A program made the position numbers and the translations under genes. Below, one piece after another: positions 43,733 to 54,650 of a stretch of DNA of 64,000 nt (within the stretch, counting starts at the first letter, position 1; every line of letters starts with the position of its first letter). Source of the stretch: Penicillus capitatus (lineage: Eukaryota; Chlorophyta); assembly GCA_965649825.1 (NCBI GenBank), contig OZ287697.1, forward strand, positions 434,001 to 498,000. Reading direction: 5' to 3'. The notes under the pieces are model-generated. The model worked only from the letters and a program-made list of their open reading frames with translations, was not told where the DNA came from and did not search any database.

Positions 43733-46118
43733 ATGACGAACGAAAAAGAGCTTTATTCGCACGTCCTCCACATCCATCCGCCGTCGCGTGTCTCCAGGAT
43801 ACTACCGCCGTTCACCGCCCCCTACTGCAACGAAGTAAGCGCTCTTCGGAACAGCTGTCCCGCACACCGTTCGAAATTGGCGCATGCCCATTCGACCTCG
43901 CCCTTGTGAATAGGTTGCGGGAATGCAGCAGTACAGTTGCGTCCAGCAAAGCTACGGCACGGAGACCATCTACGATAGAGAACACGTCGCGCGCTTCGCT
44001 CATCCGAACGGTAAGTCATACTTCGGTCTCCTTCGATCTCTCTGGATGAGTGTCGGCCGAGAGCGACTGTTGGTGTGTGCAGTAGATGCGTTCCGCGGCG
44101 TGAGAGAATCCATTCCCCGAGAAGGAGAAGGAGGAGTCGGATACGAATGTCCACAGGGAGGGTTATCTGCTGTCACTGTTCGACAAGCCCCTCGCATCCA
44201 TGTCCCGTCAAGGCATGGCTATCCTTGTGGCCCTGTCTTGTGTCCTCAAGCTCCCGCGGTGTCACATCCGAAATCTGCCAGTCTGGCACCGCCGTGGATG
44301 TTTCCATGCCCACCAACGACGACGGCCACATCCCCGTCTGCTTATGCCTTTGCTCCGTCTATGCCTTGCATTCCCCCATCCTCCATCTACCACCCAGTCG
44401 TCTACCCACAGCCGATGTTCCTCCAATACATGCCGCATCCTATGTCGCCTCGGATCCATCCCATTGAGAGAGGGGCGACAAACGCAAGTGATGCTGAGCA
44501 AATGGATGGAGGAGAAGCCCGTTTGGCATTTGTATGCTCTTCGCATTCTCTACCGAATTCTCACTTTGTTGTGCTTGAAGCCTTCGGCGCCGATGGCTTC
44601 GACAGGAAATGACACGGAGCGCTCTCGATATCCAGTGGAGAAAGGAACATCGCGGGGACGCATCGGTAAGACAACGGAGAGGACGACACGCAACGGCAGG
44701 AATTCTTCTCGTGTGCGTTCGTCTTCTGCGCCGACCGACGAGTCGACGGTGAACCCGAAACTCAACTGCATCAACGATCGCGTCTTATCCAACTTCAAAA
44801 CGAGCAAATCGGAGCAGTTCAAACTCACGGTATGCAGTATGCGTGCGTGCATGGCGACACGTACGTCGATGACGGACGGACTGTTTAGGACATTCGCGGC
44901 CATCTTTTAGCTTTTTGTTTGGATCAGGCAGGAAGTCGCTTCATTCAGGACCAGCTTACAGTTTGCACCCTTCAAGAAACCGATGTCGTCCACGAGGAAC
45001 TTGCCCCTCATGCACTCACGCTCATGCGTGACGTCTTCGGAAATTATATCATACAAGTGCGTCCGCCAGCGTCTGATCGTTTTTCACATTCGCGACTAAC
45101 CGTCGTCGTTGGTCGCAGATTTTGATCCAGAAAGGTTCGCAAGAAAACTGCAAGTATATGGCGGAGATCATCAAAGAACATACCATCACCCTCAGTCTGC
45201 ATGTCTACGGTTGTCGCGTTGTACAAAAAGCATTGGAAGTCATGGATGATCCCCATCGCCTCCATATCATCAGAAAACTGGAGACGCACGTGGCGCGGTG
45301 CATCAAAGACATGAACGGCAACCACGTCATTCAAAAGGCGATACGTGTATTCCCCCTCGATGCCATTCCATTTATCGTGAAAGCCGTTCATGAACGCGTA
45401 AGAGCATGATGCCTGCCCTCAAGGCAGTGCCTGATCGAAGTGCTTGTGTTGTAGACTCTGTCATTCTCTGTACATCCCTATGGCTGTCGTGTCGTTCAAC
45501 GCATACTGGAGAGGGAAGACGATTGCCAGGAACAGCAAAAGGTGAAGGAGAGTATTATGTCGACCATCGTGGAGAATGTGGGAGAGCTCAGTCAAGACCT
45601 CTATGGAAACTATGTTGTTCAGCACGTCTTGCGTTATTCTTGTGCCGATCTTCGGACGAAAGCCATCGAGACATTGATGTCGGCTCCCGTTGACTATGCA
45701 TGCCACAAATACGCCAGCAATGTACTGGAGCAGGCATTACTCAGTGGCGACCGTCAGGAAAGACAAGACATGGTGCATGCCATAATCAGCTCGCCTCGTC
45801 GCGGAGACGCTGGCGATGCGCTCAGCATGTTGACGACGAATCGCTTCGGCAATTACGTCGTGCAAAGGATGCTGGATGTGAGCTTCAGCCGGCATTCTCA
45901 CTCTTTTCTCACACATGAATGTATGGTGTGATCAGGTGGTTGAGGATGAGCTCAAGTGTGTGTTAGTCAGTTGCATTGGACAGCGTATGAAAACTTTGAA
46001 AAAGTTCAAGTACGGTAAGCACATCGTCGCCAGGGTGGAGAGAATGATGTCGCGTCCAACCTCTGAGACGGAGGAGGTTTCAGAAGGCGAATCTTTTTGT
46101 GCTTACACCGTTGCCTAG
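43733..46118 (+). CDS. Pumilio (PUF) RNA-binding translational regulator
   Basis: Eight exons (43733-43834, 43914-44010, 44083-44531, 44581-44829, 44889-45056, 45119-45397, 45455-45877, 45936-46118) join in phase to about 649 residues. A Pro-rich, disordered N-terminal half is followed by a complete PUF domain. Base-contact triads are visible in order: SRFIQ, NYIIQ, CRVVQ, NHVIQ, CRVVQ, NYVVQ, SNVLE, NYVVQ, then GKHIVA in the terminal pseudo-repeat. This is the same set of recognition residues as in animal Pumilio, so the expected target is UGUAUAUA or close variants in 3' UTRs. PUF proteins repress or destabilise mRNAs in the cytoplasm. Confidence 0.93.
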
Positions 46119-47383
46119 TCATTCAATGAGATGTTTTTCGATTCCTCAGCTAATTGCCTGAATTTCTTTTCCTCGTAGCATACTTACAATTCATACGACA
46201 CACCACGTGCCTTTTTGCGTACATAAATCAGACGTCTTGACGCTGGTGTGTTCGTTGGTTACCATGAGAGATATGTCCGTCCACCAAGATCTCTCGCGGC
46301 TAGCTTTGAAACACATTCATAATGCCTTTACAGCCAGAGAATCATGATTGCGAACTGATTGATGCTGTGCGTAGCCGATATGACATGTTGTATCAGCAAT
46401 ACCGCCAGAAGAAACAAACCTTAGCGTTCAGCACTGCTCGTTTGTTTGTTTATCCGACATGACGACTTTGGGGAACGTTGATGCGACTCGAGAAGTTTTC
46501 GGCTTTTATTCTTCGCCAAAGGGCGAGAGACAGCACCGTTTGGGTTCTTCTCTTTCAACAATTTGCTGCTTCCCTTGTTTTTTACTTGAATAAATTGATC
46601 TCGGGGCTGCGCTGTTGTGGTATCAAATCTCAATCTGAGGCAAAAAACGTGAAACGCCTTTTGTTGAATTTATGGGTCCATTGCTGAGGACCGCCACTGT
46701 GGCAGAAAAGTATTTTGCAGTAGGGGTTTTCGCTTAAGAACAACAACAACAACAACTTATGACAACAATACCAACAAGGACAACGACACTAGAAAAAAGA
46801 ACAACCACACCCTCCCTAACAGTCGTTCTGCTGATTTGGATCATCATGCATTTGTCGGGCTGGGTTTTCTTAGTCGTTCGCCACTATTGCACACATAAAA
46901 CAATGATCCACTTCCGCTGAGGGACGATCGCATCTCCCGTTTCTACGAACACTATTACCTCAGTTGACGGCGAGCTGTCTCGGAACTCGATCGGGCAACG
47001 AAAATCAACCATCCTCAATCCCGTGTAAATGAAATATCGTGGCTTATGTATTCATCGCATGACCGGCGACGCTGAGAAAGAACTGACATAGTTTTATGAG
47101 GTTACGGCTCGCGGTTGTCATTGGCTGGGCAACGGAACAGGATTCTTTGTTTTTGCGCTTTTTTGTTTTTTATTCTTGGGTCTCTTTGGGCCACAATTCT
47201 GTCGATTCGTACCATTCCTATACGTTAACTCTATCTGGCGAAGAACTGAAAGTACTGATGAAGTGTCGAAAACAGTTATGTTCGTTGTTTAAAGCGTTTG
47301 GATGTGTTGTCACCAATCTGTCAGATCTTAAACGGCGAGTTAAGCACGAAACGTCACATCATTTTGTCCTTCGGGTCTGTTTA
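46119..47383. other. Intergenic, only simple repeats seen
   Basis: About 1.26 kb without a recognisable gene. A (CAA)n run lies at 46741-46756. Short frames on both strands lack domains. A plus frame open from 47096 leads into the bL27 gene, but its upstream part is not ribosomal-protein-like. Confidence 0.4.
46741..46756 (+). repeat. (CAA)n microsatellite
   Basis: Five CAA units in a short simple repeat between the Pumilio and bL27 genes. Confidence 0.8.
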
Positions 47384-48024
47384 ATGTCGAGTAGTCTGTG
47401 CTCAGCCATGCAGGGCCTCGCCCTAGCAGACGGGCGTTCCTTCTTCACCGGCGGGACACGCCTCGCGACGCGTTCCGTCTCGGCTGCTCCACTGAGCGAC
47501 GACGGATTCTTTGTCGAAGCGGCGCACAAGAAGGGAGCAGGATCGACGAAAAATGGCAGAGATTCCATCTCGAAGAGACGCGGCGTCAAAGTCTATGGTA
47601 TGCAGAAAGTGAAAGCCGGCGGCATTATCATTCGCCAACTCGGCACAAAGGTTGGGCAGTCTCTGCCGCTGTCCCCTCTTACCTCACACCGGACACCTTC
47701 TGTCTTTTCAGTTTCATCCTGGTGAGAATGTTGGGCTCGGTCGCGACTACACCATCTTTGCCAAGGAGGAAGGTATTGTCCTTTTCGAACGGGGCAAGAA
47801 ATCGAGGAAGCTGGTGCGAAGCTCGAGATCCCTCATCGTATGCGCTCATACTTTCTGTCTAGATCTCGGTCTACCCTAAAGAGCATCCCAAAATCCAAGC
47901 CAAATTGCCGAAGAAAGAGCCGAGGGATCGGCCGTCACGTCGCGAACGGTGGCTGGCGCAACACACACCTCGTGCCGTTCAAAGGGAACAGGCTCGACAA
48001 CAACAGGCATCGGAGAAAGCGTGA
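47384..48024 (+). CDS. Organellar ribosomal protein bL27 (probably plastid)
   Basis: Exons 47384-47650, 47712-47837 and 47863-48024 join in phase to about 184 residues. After a Ser/Arg-rich presequence the bL27 signature [16 protein letters not shown] appears, then [20 protein letters not shown], and [17 protein letters not shown] after intron 1. The basic, Gln-rich C-terminal extension is longer than in bacterial bL27 (about 85 residues). The second intron would be only 25 nt. bL27 sits at the peptidyl-transferase side of the 50S subunit. Convergent with EF-P, only 12 bp apart. Mitochondrial targeting cannot be excluded. Confidence 0.92.
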
Positions 48025-48036
48025 CCGAGTCAACGG

Positions 48037-48830
48037 TTAGACACGAGAGATATAGACTTCACGTTTTGTATCGATGCGAACGATGTCATCTTTTTGCACA
48101 AAGAGTGGTGCCGAGACGACGGCGCCCGTTTCGAGTGTGACCGGATGCGTTCCGCCCTGGACGGTGTTGCCCTTGAACCCGATCCCGGCTTCGATCACTT
48201 GTAGCTCAACAGTGGCCGGAGGATCCACGCCAATTACCTTGCCTAGTCACACTTTTGCCCAGTAAAAGTGTGAGAAGACACGAAAGTGACACGTACCTTG
48301 GTAGATGGACAGCATCACGTCGGTGCCTTCTTTGACGTACTTCGCCCAGGATTCGTCCTACGTCTCAGTCAGATCAAAGAGTGAGATAGAAAAGAGTGAC
48401 CTTAGTCACACGGATTTCTTCGAAGGACGTCATGTCCATGAATACATACTGAAAAGAACAACGTCATGTAAGGAAAAGGGATGCGGAGATGCACTTCGCC
48501 GCCATCCATGTACGTTAGCTGCGATCCCAAGCGTTGGACATCGGCCGTGTTCAGAACCTCTCCTGCCCGAAACGTCTTGTCAACCACACCGCCTGTAATG
48601 CAGTTCTTAAGCTTCGAACGAACAAACGCCGCTCCCTTTCCTGGCTTCACATGCAGAAATTCTGAGCATCTCACAGCAAGAGTCATGATCCAAAGAGAGT
48701 GACAAAGAGTGAGTATCTCGCCTACGACCCTGAAGGGCTGATCGTTGATTTCGAGCGTCATGCCATTCTTCAGGTCATTCGAAGAGATCGCCCCAGCGTA
48801 GACGCGAAACGGTTTCGTTCGGAGAGACAC
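48037..48830 (-). CDS. Elongation factor P (organellar, bacterial type)
   Basis: Visible exons 48830-48722, 48661-48495, 48448-48401, 48357-48297 and 48242-48037 join in phase to 196 residues. Motifs in order: AISSNDLKNGMTLEIN, FLHVKPGKGAAFVRSKLKN (the conserved loop with the modifiable-position Lys, PGKG), MDGGEYVFMDMTSFEEI, VIGVDPPATVELQV and TLETGAVVSAPLFV. These are the three domains of bacterial EF-P, not eIF5A. EF-P relieves stalling at polyproline. The first visible exon opens with an intron end (CTCTTAG), so a targeting-peptide exon must lie upstream. Intron 1 is best read as GC-AG. Confidence 0.9.
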
Positions 48831-49953
48831 CTAAGAGAGCTCTTTCGCTAAGTATGTGCCGAAAGCGATGGATCGCGTGCATTCGGACGGTCTGTCGAAA
48901 GAACCCCTCTGCCGTGTAGGAACGTCGATCGGGCACGCATCTCGTCGAACCTGACCCTGACCATATACATTAACGAAAATGATTTTCATTCGACGGTGGA
49001 CGGACGCGACATCCAGCGACGATCGACAGACGCAACGTGCATCCCTCACAGCGTCGTTTAGTCGCGAGACGCTCTTCGCGTTTTCTTTGCCGCTCTATCG
49101 CAGAGAGCATCTCTGCAGGCGTCGCGCTGCAAAGGGAGACCGAATACAGCATGATCTGTAAGAGGCCGTTTAGATCAAGAGGCCAGATTTCGATGTGAGC
49201 GTTATCGTTGAGGTACTGCCATGACGTCAGTATCTTCCAGAATGCAGTACACGCAACAGTGGTACCTGCATCGAAAGGAGAAAGGCCCTAGAAGGTTACT
49301 GCCGATACGCTTAACAACCTTAGTCGCAGAATCCGCTGCGAACGGTCCAGTTTTCTTCCGTTATTCTACTGTCTGCTCGCCGCGTCGTTGAAATAACTAA
49401 AGGGAGTGAGAAACGGTAGAGATTTTCCTTTGAAGTCAATGCCTGATGCGAAATGTGCCCAGGTCTCAGCAGAATCGTACCCGACCGCGACGCGCGCAGA
49501 CGCTGTTTCCCACAAAGCGTGTTGAGGAATCGAATGGAGACGTTGCCGAGAGGACCCATACGCTCGGACGGGCGAAATTCTCGAACAGCACGGCATTGCA
49601 CGTCGTCCTCGTGTTTGGCGTATTGTCGACATGTGTCACATACATGTCCGTCGTGCGCGTGTCAACTCTGTCGCCGCGCGAAAACGGCAGAAGGCGGAGT
49701 TTGCGTAGTACAGGAGTGCCGAAACATTTGAGGGGTTTTTGGAGCGATTGGTGCTCGACATGATAATCGATCGCATGGTGTGCCTGTTGTCTCCCACGTG
49801 GCCTCCGAGTCGAGCGGACACCGTCACGTCGTGAGCCATACAAACAGTGAAGCGTTTGAACAGGTTTTATAACAAACAAGCGTTTCTCCGCAAAATCCTC
49901 TACAGGATGTCTATTCACTCTATGCCTCGTCTGACATTTCATCACCACCGACG
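48831..49953. other. Presumed EF-P leader exon plus unassigned sequence
   Basis: A minus frame at 49152-48970 (MLYSVSLCSATPAEM start) could be the EF-P presequence, but no clean splice was found. Minus frame 49632-49366 (VGYDSAETWAHFASGIDFKG) and plus frame 49446-49763 (VVLVFGVLSTCVTYMSV, a possible TM segment) overlap on opposite strands. None is assignable. Confidence 0.3.
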
Positions 49954-50944
49954 CTATGTACTGTGCAATGGTCGATGGGCATCCGACGTTGGATTCTTTT
50001 GAAAAGGATTCCGTGCACGTGGCGGCGGACCGGGTGGCGGCGGTGGCGGCTCGAATTTGACGATGGGCTTTGTATCTGGTGCCCTTGCGAAAAGAGACGG
50101 GTCCTTGAAATTCGCCATGCGCTCTGGATGCATCGTGCCGGTGCCATCCATCGGACGCGGTATATTATCATGAGTATATCTGCAACAACACCACAAGCCA
50201 TCGCATCGACCAGTTTTTCTCTACCTCGATCGCACACCTCGGTCGTTTGTGTGGTCGTGCATCGCCCGTAGCGATATTGGGATTCACTTCGTTCACGACG
50301 ATGTTAATATTGCGGTACTCCCTTGGCTTGGCAGCCTCCAGCAATTCAGGATCGGGAGGCGGTCCTACAAACGCACGATCTCTTGAGTGTCTGTCATCAT
50401 CGACATCATTACCAAGGCATGACGCATCAAACCTGGTAGTTTTGTATGTTTGTACCGGCAGTTATTGCCGTAGATACAGAATCCAAGTTTAAACATGTTG
50501 CATTCTTTGACATCGTCCAGGGAATGCTTGAAAAGACAATCGGGTTCTTTACAGACACCGTATTTCAGCACAGCGCGACAGACAGGCATGCGTTGAGGGT
50601 CGAGTTGATGGAGAAAACCACAGGAATCGCCTTTCATGCAGAGGCCCTTCAGCCAGTACGTACACACCGTCTGTCATGTGAGCTCATTGGCAAAGTGACG
50701 GGACCAATCGAAAAGGAACGGGTCACTTGACGAAAGTTCTTTTTGTAATTGCCCGGTTGTTGTCCGATGGCTGCACTGGGGAGCTCGGGTATCTTTGGAA
50801 CGGCATCCTGAAGTCGAGTATGTTTACGGCAAAGCGCATGGCAATGGCGAAAGGGACTTTGCGGGAGGAACGGAGGAGAGGCTTCGCCGTTCCGACGCTG
50901 TGAAGCGACCGTTCAAAATCGAAGTGCAGTTCGGGGTCGTCCAT
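49954..50944 (-). CDS. CPSF30/CPSF4-like mRNA 3'-end processing factor
   Basis: Exons 50944-50858, 50807-50727, 50670-50433, 50364-50238 and 50179-49954 join in phase to 252 residues. The N terminus DPELHFDFERSL fits CPSF30. Three CCCH fingers follow: TVCTYWLKGLCMKGDSCGFL, MPVCRAVLKYGVCKEPDCLF and KECNMFKLGFCIYGNNCRYK, then KLPGPPPDPELLEAA. The NFRQTVC lead-in, three fingers rather than five, and the KLPGPPP end resemble plant CPSF30. No YTH domain or zinc knuckle is visible; a Pro-rich tail ends the protein. CPSF30 recognises AAUAAA in the nuclear polyadenylation complex. Confidence 0.9.
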
Positions 50945-51013
50945 GAAACGCAAAGAACGCACGCACGCAGACAATTCGGATGATAGGAGATGCGAAACAG
51001 TGATGTGACGTTT

Positions 51014-51329
51014 CTAGTTTGTGTTCCTCTCTGCTGTGTCTGCATGAAAACGGCGATTGGCTTCTTCAAAAGCGTCGTCGAGATCGAGTTCTGCCTGGCA
51101 ATAGAGTGAGACGTCGATGAAAAGAGTGAGACGCGATTTTGCCTGAAGGCGCTGCGCCAGCAACGCGTCCTGCGTTTCTGTCTCTGCGGCTTGCTGCATC
51201 TCCCTCGCAAATCTACAGGCGACCATGGCGGCGGTGAATGACGCCGATCACTTCTGCGTATGCGCGTCACTCTTCTGAGAGTCTCTGCGCCATCTCTTCG
51301 TCCGAAAGGTCGCCCTCCGTCGTCGCCAT
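51014..51329 (-). CDS. Small acidic helical protein with UIM-like motifs
   Basis: Exons 51329-51271, 51212-51143 and 51094-51014 give about 69 residues starting MATTEGDLSDEEMAQRLSEE, with a second similar unit (TQDALLAQRLQ) and then LDLDDAFEEANRRFH. E/D-rich amphipathic helices with ALAxxL/S spacing resemble ubiquitin-interacting motifs. The second intron is best read as GC-AG. It follows the eIF3d stop by only 58 bp on the same strand, so it could be a downstream extension of eIF3d rather than a separate gene. Confidence 0.4.
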
Positions 51330-51387
51330 GCGTCGCAATTCGTGCAATTCCTTGTTAAACACGACGCCGCGAAAGAGGCAATGTGCA

Positions 51388-53472
51388 TTACAGTGCATCA
51401 CCAGGCAGTTCATACAGCAACAAGGTCGGGCGATTCGCCTCTTTGAGCAACAGATACTTGCCATCCTCACGAGCCATACAGATATCCACCGTCTTCATCA
51501 GTGTCGACCATCCCAGCTCCATCTTCAGTCCAATCTGTCTAGCGAAGTCTTGCGGCTTGTAAACATGGACGCCCAGCAACGTGTGACGCTGATTGTCCTT
51601 AGGCGACACCCGCGAGACATACCTAGACAAGAGAGACGCACGCCGTCAGATGGGCACTGTTCATGAGAAGGTTGAGAAGAAAGCGCCACACGCTGTCCAC
51701 TCTGTAGGACTCATGATTTGCTCTGCGCTCCCGTTTGACGTCCACCGCGGCATCACGGCAACGCTTCGATAGGAGAGCACGCGAGGCGAGGTGGCATCGA
51801 ACGTACGCACCCGAGTTTGATCAGATCCACGCTTGCCAGCAACGCCGCCGTTGTCCATTTGGCGATTTTGTTGCCGTTGTTCTTTAACTCCGTTGCAAAG
51901 ACGGCGCCCCTTTGGCTCTCGAGTCGCTGGCGCCAGTCAATTTGTGCTGCTCCTTGTTTTTGGCTGTACTCCACGAGTGCCTTCGTCGATACGAGCAATG
52001 GACGATTCGGTGATTCCTGCACAGCATCGATCTCGCAACGCACGATGACATCCAACTGCCCGTTCCGCATGGACCACTTGCGATACCTAACCCATCCACT
52101 CTCCATCTGCATCCCGTCCAAAGAACAACGACAGCGCACTTGTATGCACAGCTCGCGAGCTGCGAAGCGCCGTCATTGACAGGGAAAGGATTTGGATGCT
52201 GGAATGCATACTGCTGCTGACCTCCCTTCAGAATCTGCACATGGTCTCTCATGTCTCTCCCCTCACCGTACGTCTGTGATGTCATACCTGTTGCGAGAAG
52301 TTCTGATTGGCGACAGTCGCTTCGCGGGACAGCTGCGGCACGCCATTGATATTGTCCTTGTCCTCCGGAACCTGTCGACGGCAGAGATCTGGCCCAAGCA
52401 GACAGACACGACGACAGAATGCACCTGATCGGGCGCCGTCTCGTTGATCGTGAGGTAGGAGATGGACGCCTGATCTCTCTTGTCGAAGAAGAGCTTGTCG
52501 CCGACCTTTGTGATGACGACATCCCACGAATAGACGGAACGCGTTGCACACATAACGGCAGCAAGAAGGGTGTCGGTTATGAAGACATTTCCCCGATCTT
52601 CCGCCGCAAAATTCCTAGATATCTCACTCTTTCCCTCACTCTTTTGACGTCTTCGTCGCTTACCGCATGATCGGGTCGTCAGAAGTGGTGACGTTTCGGA
52701 AGACGCGTCTGGAACGGTAGATGGGTCGTTCGGTCTTGGGCGTACAGGTGTCGTAAGATTTGTCGCAGTAGCCGACCTGACCACAAAAATAGAGATCCTC
52801 TGGCGCAGGAATCGCCTCGGGACGTAAACGATTGAGCCCTGCAAAGTCCATTTGCTCCACCACTCGCCACTCCGGCCGAATCTCGATCGAACTCGAATAC
52901 ACCACCGTTTGCTACATCGCACGTCACATCATCCCGAGTGCGGCAAAAGAGTGACCGACTCTGGGAGGCTCGCGGCGGTAATGCCAGTTATGCTTCTGAC
53001 CGGGCTGGACATACTGACGCCTCGGTTGCTGTTTGTTCCCATCCCGTCCCTCATCGCGTCTACAGCACTGTCTCGCAGGTCACATCGCATTTAGGATGTC
53101 GACCTGGGTCGCTGGTTCTGTTGCTGTCGACGTGCAACGCCGCCAGAAGGTCGATACCCAGGTGGCTTAACAGGTCGCGTATCGACCAAGTGAAAATTCT
53201 CGTCCTGGGGACATGGTAACGGAGTGGTGATGTATTGGTGGTGACGAACGCACCTCTTCGTCGGGGAGAAAGTTGAAAACGAGCGGCTGTGCATTGTGGT
53301 GTGTCCGTCCATAGTTCTTCTGGTAGCTCTGTTGCGTGAAGTCGGCAACTTTGCCGAGCTTTTCGCTCTTAGAAAACGGCGCGTAAGGGATGTTCTTCAG
53401 ATGCGCGGGTTCTTCGGTCGGTCCCCATCCATCCGGATTGTCGCCGACTTCGGGAACGCAGAACTTCGCCAT
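51388..53472 (-). CDS. Translation initiation factor 3 subunit d (eIF3d)
   Basis: Nine exons (53472-53254, 53204-53104, 53059-52960, 52911-52664, 52614-52425, 52371-52288, 52234-52140, 52086-51811, 51622-51388) join in phase to 515 residues, close to the 548 of human eIF3d. N terminus [18 protein letters not shown] and [13 protein letters not shown] are diagnostic. The cap-binding domain follows ([43 protein letters not shown]-type end). It ends LYELPGDAL; the long acidic tail of many homologues is missing or encoded by the next small ORF. Acts in the 43S complex and in cap-dependent initiation. Confidence 0.95.
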
Positions 53473-53632
53473 TTCGAGGAGAAAACGTTGCTCATTAAAC
53501 GCACGAGATCTTTGCAGCGCACGTACGAACAAAGGATGTCCGCTGTTTAATGATCTGATGTGACACAGCCTCGTCGAGCTCAACAGCAATCATAGCAGTC
53601 ATAAGACAAAAAAACCCTCTCGCTTTTCCTGA

Positions 53633-54525
53633 TCAGGCTGTCTTTTTCATGACGCGTTCATAGACAAAATAGAGCACCAGCATAGATACAGAGACGATGG
53701 AAAGGACGATGACGCAGACAACGAGCTCGGTGGGTCTGGAAGAAATGACGTCCGTTCGATAGGACAGGCGTTGGCTTTGGTCCACAACGACTTCTGTGTC
53801 TTTTGCCAGATCAGACAACTTTCCGGTCGTGTCAAACGAGCAGTATTCGTTGTCATCTGTGCCCTCGACTTTGCAAAAGATGAAGATGGTGATGAAGAAA
53901 TCCGCCTTGGGTGTATCGGAAGGCAGTTCAAAGTCGAATGTAACGGGCTCGCCTAATTTATTGATGTCGATGTCGCGCTTCGATGCGATCTTCCTGCTGC
54001 AGCGTTTGTCATCCTACATCGCATAGGAGTGAGAATTGTGAGCGACGGTCTCGATTGGTCGTCATACCTGAATGACTGCCTTTGGTTTCCTCCATTTGCG
54101 ATTTTTCGTAAACTTCGTCTCGAAACAGGCCTGAATCTTGTATTTGACAGGCTCGCCCAAATCTTTTCCGCCAATCGATGTCAGTGTCTTGAAATCTTCG
54201 AGATTTTCAGGAAAGGTGTAGGTGACATGCAGATGGGCATCATCATCCCAATTCAGAGTCGGGCATGTTTCTTCGGCCTCCTCGTTGTCCTTCTTCTCGG
54301 GACAGCTGGGATAGTCGCGTTGCCCTTCCTGTTTATTATCGGAGTATTTGACTGAGATACCCAGCGGCGTGACGGCGTCATTGTTGACAATCTCAGTGAA
54401 CTCTAGACAAAACGCAACCGCGCGCATAAAGGAGGGAACGAAACGAGAGCGGTGTACGTACTAACGTCGATTGCCGTTGCCCGTTGGACGAGGCAAAATG
54501 CCAAGAGGAATAGCAAACGGAGCAT
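53633..54525 (-). CDS. NAR2/NRT3-like nitrate-transporter accessory protein
   Basis: Exons 54525-54462, 54402-54068 and 54013-53633 join in phase to 259 residues. A signal peptide (MLRLLFLLAFCLVQRATA) is followed by an extracellular part with VKYKIQACFETKFTKNRKWR and DDKRCSRKIA, which fits the KVKLC...WRK...D..C pattern of NAR2/NRT3. A single C-terminal TM helix (VCVIVLSIVSVSMLVLYFVY) comes before a short basic tail. NAR2 proteins bind NRT2 at the plasma membrane and are needed for high-affinity nitrate uptake. The protein carries an acidic insert (EEAEETCPTLNWDDDAH). No NRT2 gene is in the window. Confidence 0.6.
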
Positions 54526-54650
54526 GATGATAACAGTCAGTTGTCCTTTTACCAATCACAAAACGCAGAAAAGCGATACGCAAACAACGAACCTTCGGTA
54601 TTTGTGGACTCCGAGAAGGGGTCGCGAAATGAAGAGACCTTACGCGAGAC

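Noticed and set aside
48037-48830. eIF5A instead of EF-P
   Set aside because: The sequence has the third EF-P domain and the C-terminal TLETGA motif, which eIF5A lacks.
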